DNA from: Liolophura sinensis
Taxonomy: Eukaryota > Mollusca > Polyplacophora > Chitonida > Chitonidae
Direction: 5' to 3'
NCBI RefSeq assembly: GCF_032854445.1
Contig: NC_088298.1
Span: 21,043,295-21,107,294 of the forward strand
Length of the DNA stretch: 64,000 nt
The first letter of the stretch is position 1; each line of letters opens with the position of its first letter. The translations under genes and the position numbers were made by a program. Under the pieces are notes generated by a model, which saw only the letters and a list, made by a program, of their open reading frames with translations, had not been told where the DNA came from and ran no database searches. Of this stretch, positions 1-12,800 are shown piece by piece.

Positions 1-706
1 ATTTTGAAAACAAAAATGCACAGACTTACGACACCAGAAACAGATCCACTAGCTTTCTTTCTGAAAGGTTAAAGATTCACAGCAGTAGTAAGAACAGACC
101 CGCACTGAATTACCTCCCTTGAGGTCACTCTCCCGTTTAAAAGGTGCGTTTTTAAGAGCAAGCTGTGGATTGGTGGGGGCTCAGAAAATGGCTAACAGCA
201 AGTTTCAGAGTTAAAGCGCAATAAGCTAGTTGTAGATCAAGCTTTTACACAAATATTAATGTTGTAAACTTATCTGGAAAGCCAAGGATTAACTTTATCT
301 TTGTTTTAATTCATTCGGGGGTCATTTTAAAATCTTGTCTCTTGTTGAATACAATAAACAGGTTCAGCAAACTGCTAAAAAGCTAAAAAACATGGACTTT
401 CAGTCTTCATTCAAAATCTGTCAACATTTCTGCGACTCCTAAAGGCTTATATCATGTTTTTTTCACAATCTATTCCCTAGAAAATATTTGTCACTGTCCT
501 GACGTATCCTACATACTGTCCTGATGTATCCCACATGCTTAAAAAGTCAGGTCCCACTTCTCCTACTTTCACACCTCGAAAACTAATCTCACGTTACATG
601 ACAGTTGCTGTCTTTACAAAGGGAGGTAATTCAGAGCTAGCCTATTGACAGAAACAACAGACAGGGGAGATAACTCCTTGACATTTCTTTAGCTGAGCAT
701 ATATAC
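1..706. other. Start of window, probably MyRIP-like intron 4
   Basis: No exon is recognised below position 707. The words GGGAGGTAAT (621-630) and GGGGAGATAACT (about 664-675) occur here, and the inverse GAATTACCTCCC is near 108-119. Confidence 0.4.
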
Positions 707-844
707 CTTCACCATGCTTTGCAAATGGAGTGCTAAGGCGGGGGAAAACATCATGCAGTGCTGGGCGTGATTTCACCCAAGTACCTGAAGACTCGAGGGC
801 CTGAGATAAAATGGGATCAATGCCACTGTCATTTTCTCCCTCAG
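707..844 (-). CDS. MYRIP: MyRIP-like coding exon 4 (probable)
   Basis: The acceptor is a long pyrimidine tract ending TTTTTTTCCAG. The frame matches exon 3 and opens EGENDSGIDPILSQALESSG. Two donors are possible: GTATAT at 706-701 (exon 707-844, used here, ending AKHGEG) or GTACTT near 784 (shorter exon). The sequence is acidic and low in complexity, as expected for the linker after the Rab-binding domain, so homology cannot fix the 3' end. Confidence 0.6.
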
Positions 845-3800
845 CTGGAAAAAAACAAAAACAAAAAAAAAACAAATTTATCACTATGAAAAAATGATGA
901 TTTACTAATTCACTTCAGTGTTTTTTGTGTTTTCAAGTTTTTTTATATTAAAGGAACTAGCAGGCACATATACTGAACTCAAATACAACAGCAAGCAGGC
1001 TTACACAGTGAAATTTAGCCTAAAAGAAACTGCAAAACATTCTGCCAAATACTGAAATTCTCTTTGAACTAAAAAAAAAAAAAAAAAAAAAAACACATCC
1101 TCTCTCTGACTACAACCTGGTACAGTTATATACAATATAATGAATATATGTATATAATAGTCCCAGCTAACACATATATCTACTGTTTCATTTTGGGCTG
1201 AATCCCATCTGTAAATACTGTTTATTAATTTAAATGTACATAATATAATACGAGCATTTACACAAATACTGAATCTAGCAGTGAATACTATAAGAAGCCA
1301 CATGTTTCATATCTCCAGGTTTAACCGCATCATGTTAATACTACATTTTATCAATTAGTTCAGAAAGATACTGAAAGATATTTTCATTTACGGAAGAGAC
1401 TCATTAAATGAAAGATAATTTCGTTCAAAAAAAAAAATCAATCTTCTTTGAATTTCACGAACACAATTTTGTGTAGACATTCACGAGGTATAAAATAACA
1501 AAGAAAAACACAACAGTTTTTAAAATAAATAACTAAAGAAAAAATGAATAAGAAGTGGGCATTATAAGTCACATCACAACAGTCACAGTACAAGCCAGCA
1601 TCGAAGAGAGTAGAATGAAATTAAACAAATTTAATTAAAATTAGAACACAAGATACTCATACATAAATAATATCTGATGCCACATTTATAAGAGATTGTT
1701 CATTCCGACATAAAAGGAAGAGGGTATTTCATCCAAAGTTTACCATTAATTTAAGTGCCATGTCTTGCTTAAGACGATTTTGATTGATTCCAGAAAAAAA
1801 CGTTAGCATCAAAAGTAACATTTCAAAGATCTTTACATGTTCACATACCAAACTTTAGGTGAAATACAGTAGTTGTCAACTTCATGAAACATTTCAACAA
1901 ATTAGTTTTGCTTTTCTAAAGAAACCCTCACAGAAAGAACATGTAATCGGAATATTTTTAAGCCAAAAACAGATGTTTCTAAAACATTCAATGCAAATGA
2001 AATATGAAGAAAATGAAACAAACCACATAAATCAAATCATCACTCAAACAGATGACAGTTTATTCTTAGCAGGATCATAAGGCAAGACTTCAAAACTTCA
2101 GGCTGGCAGGCACATGCGAAAGTTCCAATCTAACTTACTTAGCTGTTTTTGCCCTTTCAGTTTTTCGCTCTTACGTTTGTATAAAGAGCGCACAACCTTT
2201 GCACTCCCGAAGCGTTTAAACCTCTGACGTACACTGCGGTAAAACCACTCACAGGACTGCTTCTCATAGTCACTGAAAACATAGGAGACATTTACATATT
2301 AATTACATACATTTGTCACAATTTCACTGGCAGACTGCAGGACTGTTGCCATAGATACACTGGAATGATGAGAAACAAATTAAGGGCCAATCATAATCAT
2401 TTAAAACATACATAACATTTATATATTATGAATTCCATAAATTTTGTAAAAACTTCACTGGCAGACAACAGGACCTTGTTGCCATGGATACCACGGAATG
2501 ATGGCAAAAAGGCCCTATCAACTACACTTTTCCCTGTAAATCTGAAATGGTTTAATGAAAAATTGAGAAGTACAGTGTAGACAAGTAACTGACTGTTGAC
2601 GGAAGGTTGGTCACATTTGTATGAATGGCGTTTACAGCTCGTCAACTTTTGCATCAGGCGATATCACAGGTATTTTTTTTTTTACGTTGACCTCAAGACG
2701 TGTGATTTATTTATGGTGCAAGAGGTCATGCAGTGTTGAGCTAGACTTGAAACAACAGTGACTATTGGTGAGATGCTCCGGAGTCAATATGCTGAGACTA
2801 ACATGGACTAACAACTAGTCCATGGACACTAGTGCATGCTGACAACCAACATTTGAGAAGCAAACGATGAATTTTCTCAAAACGGAATGCAAAAATTTTC
2901 AATGCAGTTAGCAAGCTTGATGAGTACATGCCACATGTACCAGTAGGGGGAAGATAACTTGTGATCTCCAATGCATGAACTTCATTTCAGACTAACCTAA
3001 CAGCCCTCTTAGAGCTGTAAACCCACTTTAGGCACGGACAGCTGAGACAGGGGAATTTGGACATCCTGATCCCTGTCCTAGGCAAGGACATAAATAACAT
3101 CTTGTCTGACACACATTTAAACGTCAAGGTGTGCTTTTTAATCTTGTCACAATTTCTTCGCAGTCAGTTCAACTTAATACTTTGTATTAAAAAGTCGCTC
3201 CCGGCTTGATGCATCTTGTTGAGATGCAATATTTATTTATACATCACTTATGTGGCGTCGACCAGCATCACGGTGGGAGGAAACCGGGCGGAGCCTGAGG
3301 GGGTGACCCACAACCATCCACCATCCAGGTTGCTGGAAGACCTCCTGATGCTGACCGGAGAGGAAGTCAACATGAGCTGGACTTGAACTCTGAGCTATCG
3401 CATTGGTGAAAGGCTCAGAGGTTTATTGTGCTGCGGCAGAACACTAACCACTGCGGCCAATCAGGCCCTCATTTAGCAGAAATTAAGGCCTAGTTTTACA
3501 GTCAGAGAAGAGTGTAAATAACACCACACTATGGGTGCAATATTGCCATGGTGGGGTTGATTAAGCCATACCCATTCATTCAAAACTGTGTAAAAGTGTT
3601 CATTCAAAAGCTGGGGGAGAATTTCAGGAAAAGTGAAATCATGTTTTAGAGAGGAATTTGCATGTTACCCGATAGACACCTTAAGATCATTGCAACTGAC
3701 TGTCAAACATTTCTAGCCGCAAAGTCCAGTGATTTATCATTTTGAAGAAAATTTCATGTGATTTTTACACATTACATGAACTCTATCCCAAGATATTTCC

Positions 3801-6800
3801 TTGTGACTCTGAAGGAAAACATTCCTTTATTAACTTGGTTATTTTGCTTTCAAAACCACAGAGATTATTCTGGTATGCCCAGGGGGAACTCCTGAAATTG
3901 ATGACTGTTAAGAACTACCTGATGCTCTAACAAGAAAATGCAAAAATATGCCACAGGCTATTAACCAAAGAGGAGGACCAACACTGTGGTTACCATGGCA
4001 ACATAAGAGTAAAACCCATGGGACACTGTAATAGAGATCAAGACTTGTATACAAAACGGATTGAGGGCAGTGAATTTTTGAAAGGTATATTAAAGGCATG
4101 AAAGGGTTATTTTCCCCCCAAAGGACATTTGCATTTAGTGGCGAATATGAATTATTTAAACCACAACCTGCGCTTTTTATCTTTTAATGTCATGATTTTT
4201 TCTGAGCAACTGACTTTAATACCCCTTTGTAAAAGTCATTTTGGGCTTGATGCATGTCGTTGGGATTTAGTACAACAGCACAGTTTTATTATCAAGGGAA
4301 ATGCTCATACATACATATATATGTGTGTCTGGGCTTTTGGTCATTGGTACATCAACAATGACATAAATCTTTATCATCCACTCTTCCCCTGTTTCCACTC
4401 AATTTGTCTTGATTCTTCAAGGAGGCCATTGCTGGCACACTTAGATGCATGAAGCATTAAACACGCCATACCACACAGCTGTTAACCAATGAGGTCTCTT
4501 TAGTTTATTTATTTATTTGATTGGTGTTTCACGCCGTACTCGAGAATATTTCACTTATACCATGGCAGCCAGCATTATGGTGGGAGGAAACCGGTCAGAG
4601 CGCAGGCGAAACCCACAACCATCCGCAGGCTGCTGGCAGACCTTCCCACCAGGTCTCTTTAAGTGCTACTCCAGTTCAAAGACAAACAGGACGGAAATAT
4701 TAAATTGAAGAAACACGGTTCAATAAGATATAGAGTGAATAATGCTATTTAACATCTGTATAAAACTGAAACGTCATCAAAAACGAAAACAAACTCTTCA
4801 GTAGTGTCTGTAATATTTTCCTGTTGTGATGTGATAATATTCGTTATGTGATGTTGAATGAGGCACAGATGACGCGGAGGAAGACAGTTATGCCAGAACG
4901 ACTCAAGTGTGTTTAAGAGTACATAAAGCATGATTTGTGGCTACAAATTGTTATCATCGTCCGGTGACATCAACTACTGATGCGTGAGGTCACATTGGGC
5001 AAAAGTGGAATTAATTGACAGAAATTTTTTGTTTCAATATTTTTTAATGCACTGCAATTTTTTAAGAATTAAGCAAAGCAATTCAGACTATCTCAATCTT
5101 TAATCATTAGATTTTGCGACACAGATTTTTGACACTTAAGTAGCCCTTTAATCATGCCTCCAAGATTTAAGCTGTTGGTCTACAGCTACGTACAGCTATC
5201 ACCCAATGCTGGATGACACACCAGCAAAGAACATGAACCAAGATATAGCTCATTTTCTGTGAAATATTTTATTCTATTTCTTTGGCCTTTTTTCATCCCC
5301 TGAGGAAAAAAATGCCATAAAGTGACTACTATATTTAACCAGTTCAGCAAGTCACCCATAAGTATTTAGTTGATGAATTCTAAATCTGGCGTAATCCTAC
5401 AGTTTTATATCAGATGGGTGGATCAGCCAAAGCAATGACTCTCTTCCTAACTACTCAAGTGTTTAACACACATATTTCATCACACATTCTTTAATGGATA
5501 TTAAGACACATTTCAGCAAATTTTCAGTATCACGGGTGAAAAAGTACTAAAACAGAAATAAATTTAAAGTACACGCCTGAAATGTGTAATGTCTGATGAC
5601 AGAATGACATTAAGTGTCTGGAATGCAATAGATTAATTTTAGGCCTTTAAATTTTCTGCTGATGTAATATTTGGGATGCAATGCATTAATTTTAGGTTTT
5701 ACTTTATATTTTGAATTTTCTGATGTTTTATTCCTTAGGGTGCAATACATTAATTTTAGGCATTTAAATTTTCTGATTTAATACTTGGGATGCAATACAT
5801 TAATTTTAGGTTTTAATTTAAATTTGGAATTTTCTGCTGTTTTAATACTTAGGACGCAATACATTAATTCTAGGTTTTAAGTTAAATTTTGAATTTTCTG
5901 CTGTTTTAATACTTGGGATGCAATGCATTAATTTTAGGCTTTAAGTTAAATTTTCATTTTTCTGCCTATGCTGGCTTCCTCTCCGGCCGTACGTGGGAAG
6001 GTCTGTCAGCAACCTGCGGATGGTCGTGGGTTTCCCCCCGGTTCTGCTCGGTTTCCACCCACCATAATGCTGACTGCCGTCATATAAGTAAAATATTCTT
6101 GAGTACGGCGTAAAACAACAATCAAAAACAAAATCATTTTTCTGCTGTTTTAATACCTGGGATGCAATACATTAATTCTAGGTTTTAAGTTAAATTTTGA
6201 ATTTTCTGCTGTTTTAATACTTGGGATGCAATGCATTAATTTTAGGCTTTAAGTTAAATTTTCATTTTTCTGCTGTTTTAATACTTGGGATGCAATACAT
6301 TAATTCCAGGTTTTAAGTTAAATTTTGAATTTTCTGCTGTTTTAATACTTGGGATGCAATACATTTATTCTAGGTTGTAATTTAAACTCTGTATTTTCTG
6401 CTGTTTTATTACTTGGGATGCAATACATTAATTTTAAGCTTTTGAATTTTCTGCAATTTTCATACTATGTTCATGAGGAGTGTCTTATTTATTTATTTAT
6501 TTGATTAAGGTTTAACACTATACACTTGACCTTAAAATGGAACTAAATTTTATTATTTATTTTCCGTCACTTCTACGGCTGTATACATGGTGTATGGCTT
6601 AAAGTTAACAGTAGCTTGCTATGACTATGCAAGGCTTTTCAAAGCTTATTTCAACTACAGCCTACGGTCTAATTATGTTCAGAAAGTTTTACATTGTACG
6701 TCAGTCTGTTTTTGTTTCACAGGGAATTAAACATGTAAGTAACGTTTCTGTGAGCCTCTGAATTGTAGCATTAATGGAGAAAATACATCTATGTTGTTTA

Positions 6801-9800
6801 TGTATATACATACACGATATAGATCAGATTTCCCAAGACACCCTGACAATTCCATGCTCAATGTTCTATTTGAAACTGCACTTCACTCTTCATACAAGGA
6901 GGTAAAAAGGTTCTTGATTATGTGAACTATAATGTAATGACAGCTAACATGTTACATCTGGATAGCCTGGGGCAGTGAACATTGCATTAACAAGAGAAAA
7001 AATGCAGCCATCGAAAATAAGCTGCACAGCCTGAAGAAGACAGACTAAGTGCTTTTTTTGCCTTGAGCGCAGCTTTCCTGCGCAATTTGCCTAGCTTTCT
7101 CCCAAAATGTAAACTCGCAGAGTGCCATCATGTAATAACCATTAACAAAACCGTCACCATGGTAATGACCATCAGAGACACTGTAACATACACAGGCCGG
7201 GACAGGACAGAAGGAAGCCAGGTGACAACCATCAACCAATCCACCTGCCATTTTTCCCCCGACATACAAAAAGGCGATTTTATGCTTTATCTCTGCAAGC
7301 TTGACTCTATTACAGGTCTGCTTAACTTCCAAGCAGAAAAATGTTTATTTATTTATTTATTTGATTGTTGTTTTACACCTTACTCAAGAATATTTCACAT
7401 ATACAACGACGACCAGCGTTATGGTGGGAGGAAACCAGGCAGAACCCGGGGGGAAACCCACAACCCTCCGCAGGTTGCTGGAAGATTATTTACTGATTAT
7501 TCTCAGCTGCAATTTCTCCCTGAAACCTGGATATTTATCTGATGGTTTGATTCAATGACATACTTTAGAATTTTTTGGCTTATATGATGTCAGCCTTTTG
7601 TTTTTTTTTGTGGGTCACATTTGGTAAGTCACAAACAAACTTTCCACTAAGTGACGTGCAGATATCCAAACAATATTGGTGAAAGTAGTCTCCAATGAAC
7701 GCCAGACTAGGATGAGTGCCCTTGACCATTTACTGTCACACGGGGCCCAACAAAAGTGGGAATTGTCACGAAGGCCCCATAAACAATGGGAATTGCCATA
7801 AAGGCCCCATAAACAGTGAGGATTGTCACAAAGGCCCCTTAACACTGGGGATTGTCATAAAGGCCCCATAATTGGTGGGAATTGTCACAAAGATCCCATA
7901 AATAGTGGGAATAGTCACACAGGCCTCATAAAAAGTGAGAATTGTCATAAAAGACCCATAAATAGTGGGAATTGTCACAAGTTTCCATAAACAGTGGGAA
8001 TTGTCACAAAGGCCCCATAAAGAGTGGGGATTGTCATAAAGGCCCCATAAACACTGGATTTGTCAAAAAGGCTCCATAAACAATGGCAATTGTTACACAG
8101 GCCCCATAAACAGTAGAAATTGTCACAAAGGCCCCATAAACAGTAAGAACTGTCACGAAGGCCCCATAAACAGTGAGAATTTTCATGGGGCCACACAACA
8201 GGTAAGAATTGTCACAAGTTTCCATAAACAGTGGGAATTGTCACAAACGTCCCATAAACAGTGAGAATTTTCATGGGGCCACACAACAGTTAAGAATTGT
8301 CACAAGGGCCCCATAAACAGTGGTAATTATCACAAGGGCACCATAAACAGTTGTGATTGTCACAAACGTCCCATACACAATGAGAATTTTCACAAAGAAC
8401 CCATGAACAGTGGGAACTTGCCCCAAAAAGAGTGAAAATTGTCACACAGAGCCCATAAAGAATGAGAATTGTCACAAAGGGCCATGAACAGTGGGAATTG
8501 TCACAAAGGCCCCATTAACAGAAAGAGTGGGAATTGTCACAGAGGCCCATGAACAGTGGGAATTTGTCACACAGGTCCCATTGACAGTGGGAATTGTCAC
8601 AAAGGCCCTATAAATAGTGAGTAGTGTCACATAGGCCTCATAAAGAGTGGGAATTGTCACGAAAGCCCCATAAACACTGAGAATTGTCACAAAAGCACCC
8701 TAAACAGTGACGATTGTCACAGGTTCCACAGCAGGTGGGAATTGTCGCAAGGTTCCATAAATAGTGGGAACTGTCACAAAGGCCCCCATAAACACTGGGA
8801 ATTGCCACAAGAGACCCATTAATAGTGGGAATTGTCACAAAGGCCAGCCACAGACAGTGGAATCTACAAACTTTCCAGGGCGAGAACAGAAGAGCAACTT
8901 GTGTGACTTGATTATGGTTTATAGGAAGTTTATATGTACAATATCCACAATGCATTCAGCTACGTAGGCCCCACTCCCTAGGACTCTAGGTCCCACTCCT
9001 AGGACTCTAGGCCCCACTCCCTTCCACTGTAGGCCCCATTCCCTGTGACTGTAGGCCCCACTCCCTGTGACTGTAGGCCCCACTCCCTGTGACTGTAGGC
9101 CCCTCTCCCTACCACTCTAGGCCCCATTCCCTATGACTGTAGGCCCCACTCCCTAGGACTATATACATGAATAGTGTATTCACTCCATAACTGCAGGGGT
9201 GTGAATGCACCCGCATCCCTTATCACATACATGTCATGCACACCCAGGGCCAGGTCACAAAAACAATAATTGCATCAGCACATTACATACCGGTAAACCA
9301 AATAGCAATAAATGCCTTGGTCACAATTATACAGTCTGATTATCAGTAATTTGTCTGGCTAATGACAGAATTACTTGTGGTCTCCTGCAATTATCCGATG
9401 AACTACACCTACTGATGTCAACTTCCACGCAGGCAGTGGCCACATTTATGCATGAGCTGAGCTGTATATAACACAGCACAAACATGGGAGTGCCCTAAAT
9501 CTCCGGATAATTCTACCACGAATCGGCAAATTAGACAAATCACTCAACTTTTCTTATCTAAACAAATTATTTTCACGATTACTGTCACGTTTTTACATGT
9601 CCCTATCTGCATCATAAATTTTAGTCTTCAAAATCTGACGAAGGCTGTTCATGCTTCAAAACGGGAGGCGGCATATTTTTTTTCATCCCGTGATGTGGCA
9701 CTAGTCTGAAGCAGAACCTCAAGCCATCGTTCTGTCAAAACTGGATGAAAGCATGAAGTCTACATCGTTACAATGTATCATTGTTTATTGTAACATTGTA

Positions 9801-12800
9801 ACATCCTACTGTCTGTAATCATGATGAGCTTGGAAAGGAACAGCTGATGTCAATAAAATGACGACAAGATCCTGCTGTTGGGCGTTTGACATTCCCTTTG
9901 CACATGAAGTTAACTGCACTTCACTGGTCAAATTTGTTGAGAATTTATGGTAGTAGCACACCCTCAGAATTCAATAAGATACATGTACGCAGCTCAATGG
10001 TACCATAATCATGTGTACTATTGTGATATTCTCTCCTTAATTTGTTCCACAGGACACAAAATTTGGATGCATAGATATAACACTTATGATTGGTCAATCT
10101 TTTACGGACATGTACACATGAGCCACTTTGATATATGATGTACTGTCATTTGCTAAGTTTCGTTTCGTTAGCACTGAAGCAATGAGAATGAAAGCTAAAT
10201 ACTTCTGTACACTGATAAAAAAAAAATGTATGCTACATGAGTGTATATAGAGATAATACTTAAAATCAGAACAATGCAATCATTCTTAATTGGTGTCGGC
10301 CTTTTCCCCACACTCTTGCAAAAGAAACAGTGAACCCTTTTCAGTGAACAGTGAATTTCTTTTCAAAATTATGAAGCTGTCCCAAACATAAAGTTTCATT
10401 TAATGAGAGAAAATTGAAAGTAAAATTTCACTCATCCAATATATATTATACTTTAAATATTAAATACATTTTCATCAAGGCTCACTGATAAAAAATAAAA
10501 TGCCCACAAGAAAAACATAGTATGTTAGGATATAAAACCAGTCAATTCGTATAATACATTCATACCGAGTTTCTTTGGGTGTATTTTAAGATCTATATGT
10601 GGCTTAAAGACTGTCTTTTGACAACTGGTAGTTCAATAATGGCTGATATAACAGGACCAATATTAGATCTACACTTTGTACATAGATCATGCACCATGAA
10701 AAGTTGATAAATTCCATGACTTTCCAGGACTTTGTCAGTTTTTCTTTTCAGTGTTTTCCACTTTTTGTCGGAGACTGATTATGTAAGTTTTTGTTATCAT
10801 GTGTAAATGACAGACAACAAATTACATCTTGCTCCCAAGAATTTTAACCCATAACAGCAGTCTACAAGGAGATTGGAAAGTTTTTTGTCATTTTAATCAA
10901 TTTGCAGGACTTCAAAGAAATTAAATGACTTGCATACAAATTTCATGACATTTCAAGGCCTGGAAATTTTAATACCAAATTCCATGACTTTCAAGGCATT
11001 TTCCATGGCTGTATGAACTCTGCTTTTATGCCAGGAAATAAATTATTACATCTACAAGCTACACCTACATGAAACTTCCTAATTCACATGAAACAATCAC
11101 GAACTGTATACATTGAAAGTTTAACCAAACATATTTAGATATGTATGTCAGTATCAAAATACATCTATTTCTCGTGTTCTACATGCCCATGTATCTCCAC
11201 ATAAATATTATATATCTTAGCTATAATACGCCGGGATATTAAGAACAGCCATAATTAATGAATTAATGAATAAATGCTTGGGATTTGATGTGGTACTTAA
11301 CAATTTTTCAGTTATATCACAAGGAGGAGGAGTCATTAGGTGTGTGTGTGTATACATAGTATCTTCTTGTTGTAGGGAGAGTCCATGTCGTCCATGTGCT
11401 GCTGCCACTAAAGTATCATGCCGAAGACACCCGACTTTACACCTCACCCAGTCACCTTATACTGACACCAGATCAACCAGTCCTGTTTCATTGTTCTAAC
11501 CTCTCAGTACTGAGTGACAAGCGAGGCAGTAGCAAATGCCATTTTTAAGTCTTTGGTATGACCTGAACCTGGTTTGATCCTGGGTCTCCCGACTTCGAGG
11601 GGTGTATGCTCTGGCCATTAGGCCACTGAATCAGTCCAACTGCCATAATGATTTTCTGAGGAGCTTGAACGGGGTGAGATACATGTATGATGATCTCTTA
11701 TATATTGTTCTCATTCAACAGTGAAAAAAGCATATCTAAACTGTTATACTAAATAATGGACATATTTCCACTGCAATGTCTACCTCACAAACTGTCCAAC
11801 TAAGACTTCAAAGCTTAATACAAGCCTTGGTGCATCCTGGCAATTGGCATTTAAAACTGGCATGTCTGGTGAAAGGGGGTTTAAGTCAAGTCCCAGGTGG
11901 CTACTTCAACTCCTCTCTTTAAGCTGAGCTAGTGGAGTATCATAGCCTCATGGGGAGCATATGGTAACCCATTCACGTCAAGTCTGTTAAGTCCTCTCTA
12001 AACAATGTCTGCAGTCCTAAACAAACGTAAACTGTGGCTCTTGGCTCTCAGCTTGTCCGCATATACAACACCTCTTGAGCGCAGATACAGAAAATATGAA
12101 GAGTCGTAAACATGGACACATCAAACAAATTATTCCTTACAAAAATGTTGTTTGACTTAACCTTATCACATCCAAAAGAAAAACTTTGGACTTAAAAGCA
12201 AACTGCACTGGCAATGAAAATATAATAAGATTTGCTTAGGGAAAAAACTCAATCAAAATATTTAAGTTGGACCGAGTTTAGTGAGAAGATAGGATTAGGT
12301 GAAAAAAAAAACAAATTTTTAAAGAGAGCCTAACCCAGTCTGAGTATTTGATCAAAGTATAAATGAATGTATACTTACACAGACTGCAAACACATGTGGC
12401 AAATGTAGCCTTTGAAAGCGTCCTTGTACTCGCTGCAGTTCTTGCAGATGTTCAGGAGACACAAGACGCAGGATTGCTTGCGGTTGAAGATGTAACCGAA
12501 TGTACGACAGCAGCGGATGCAGCACTGCTCATTGAAGCTCTCCTGCCGCGTTAAGATGCAAGTCTTCTGCACTTCACTCTCCAAACTGTCTTCAACTTTG
12601 CTGAAAATGTAAAAATAACTGTTTTGAGAACAGTTAATTGTGAGTTTGGTGAATTCAACCTGCCAGTGGCTCCATTTTATAAGAAACCTTGTAAGATACG
12701 TCAAAGAGATGTGATATGAATAAAATAATGTGGAAAATGCGTAAATAATGACAAAAGTTTGGAAAACAGCTGTAAGTTTGGTGAATTCCACCTGCCAGTG

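Noticed and set aside
7738-8850. CRISPR-like array
   Set aside because: Units are contiguous without unique spacers, and the DNA is eukaryotic.
7615-8967. Repeat-protein-like frames (VYGAFVTIPT, CHLWGLCDN types)
   Set aside because: They come from the 30-bp minisatellite, with frames broken by indels, inside a MyRIP-like intron.
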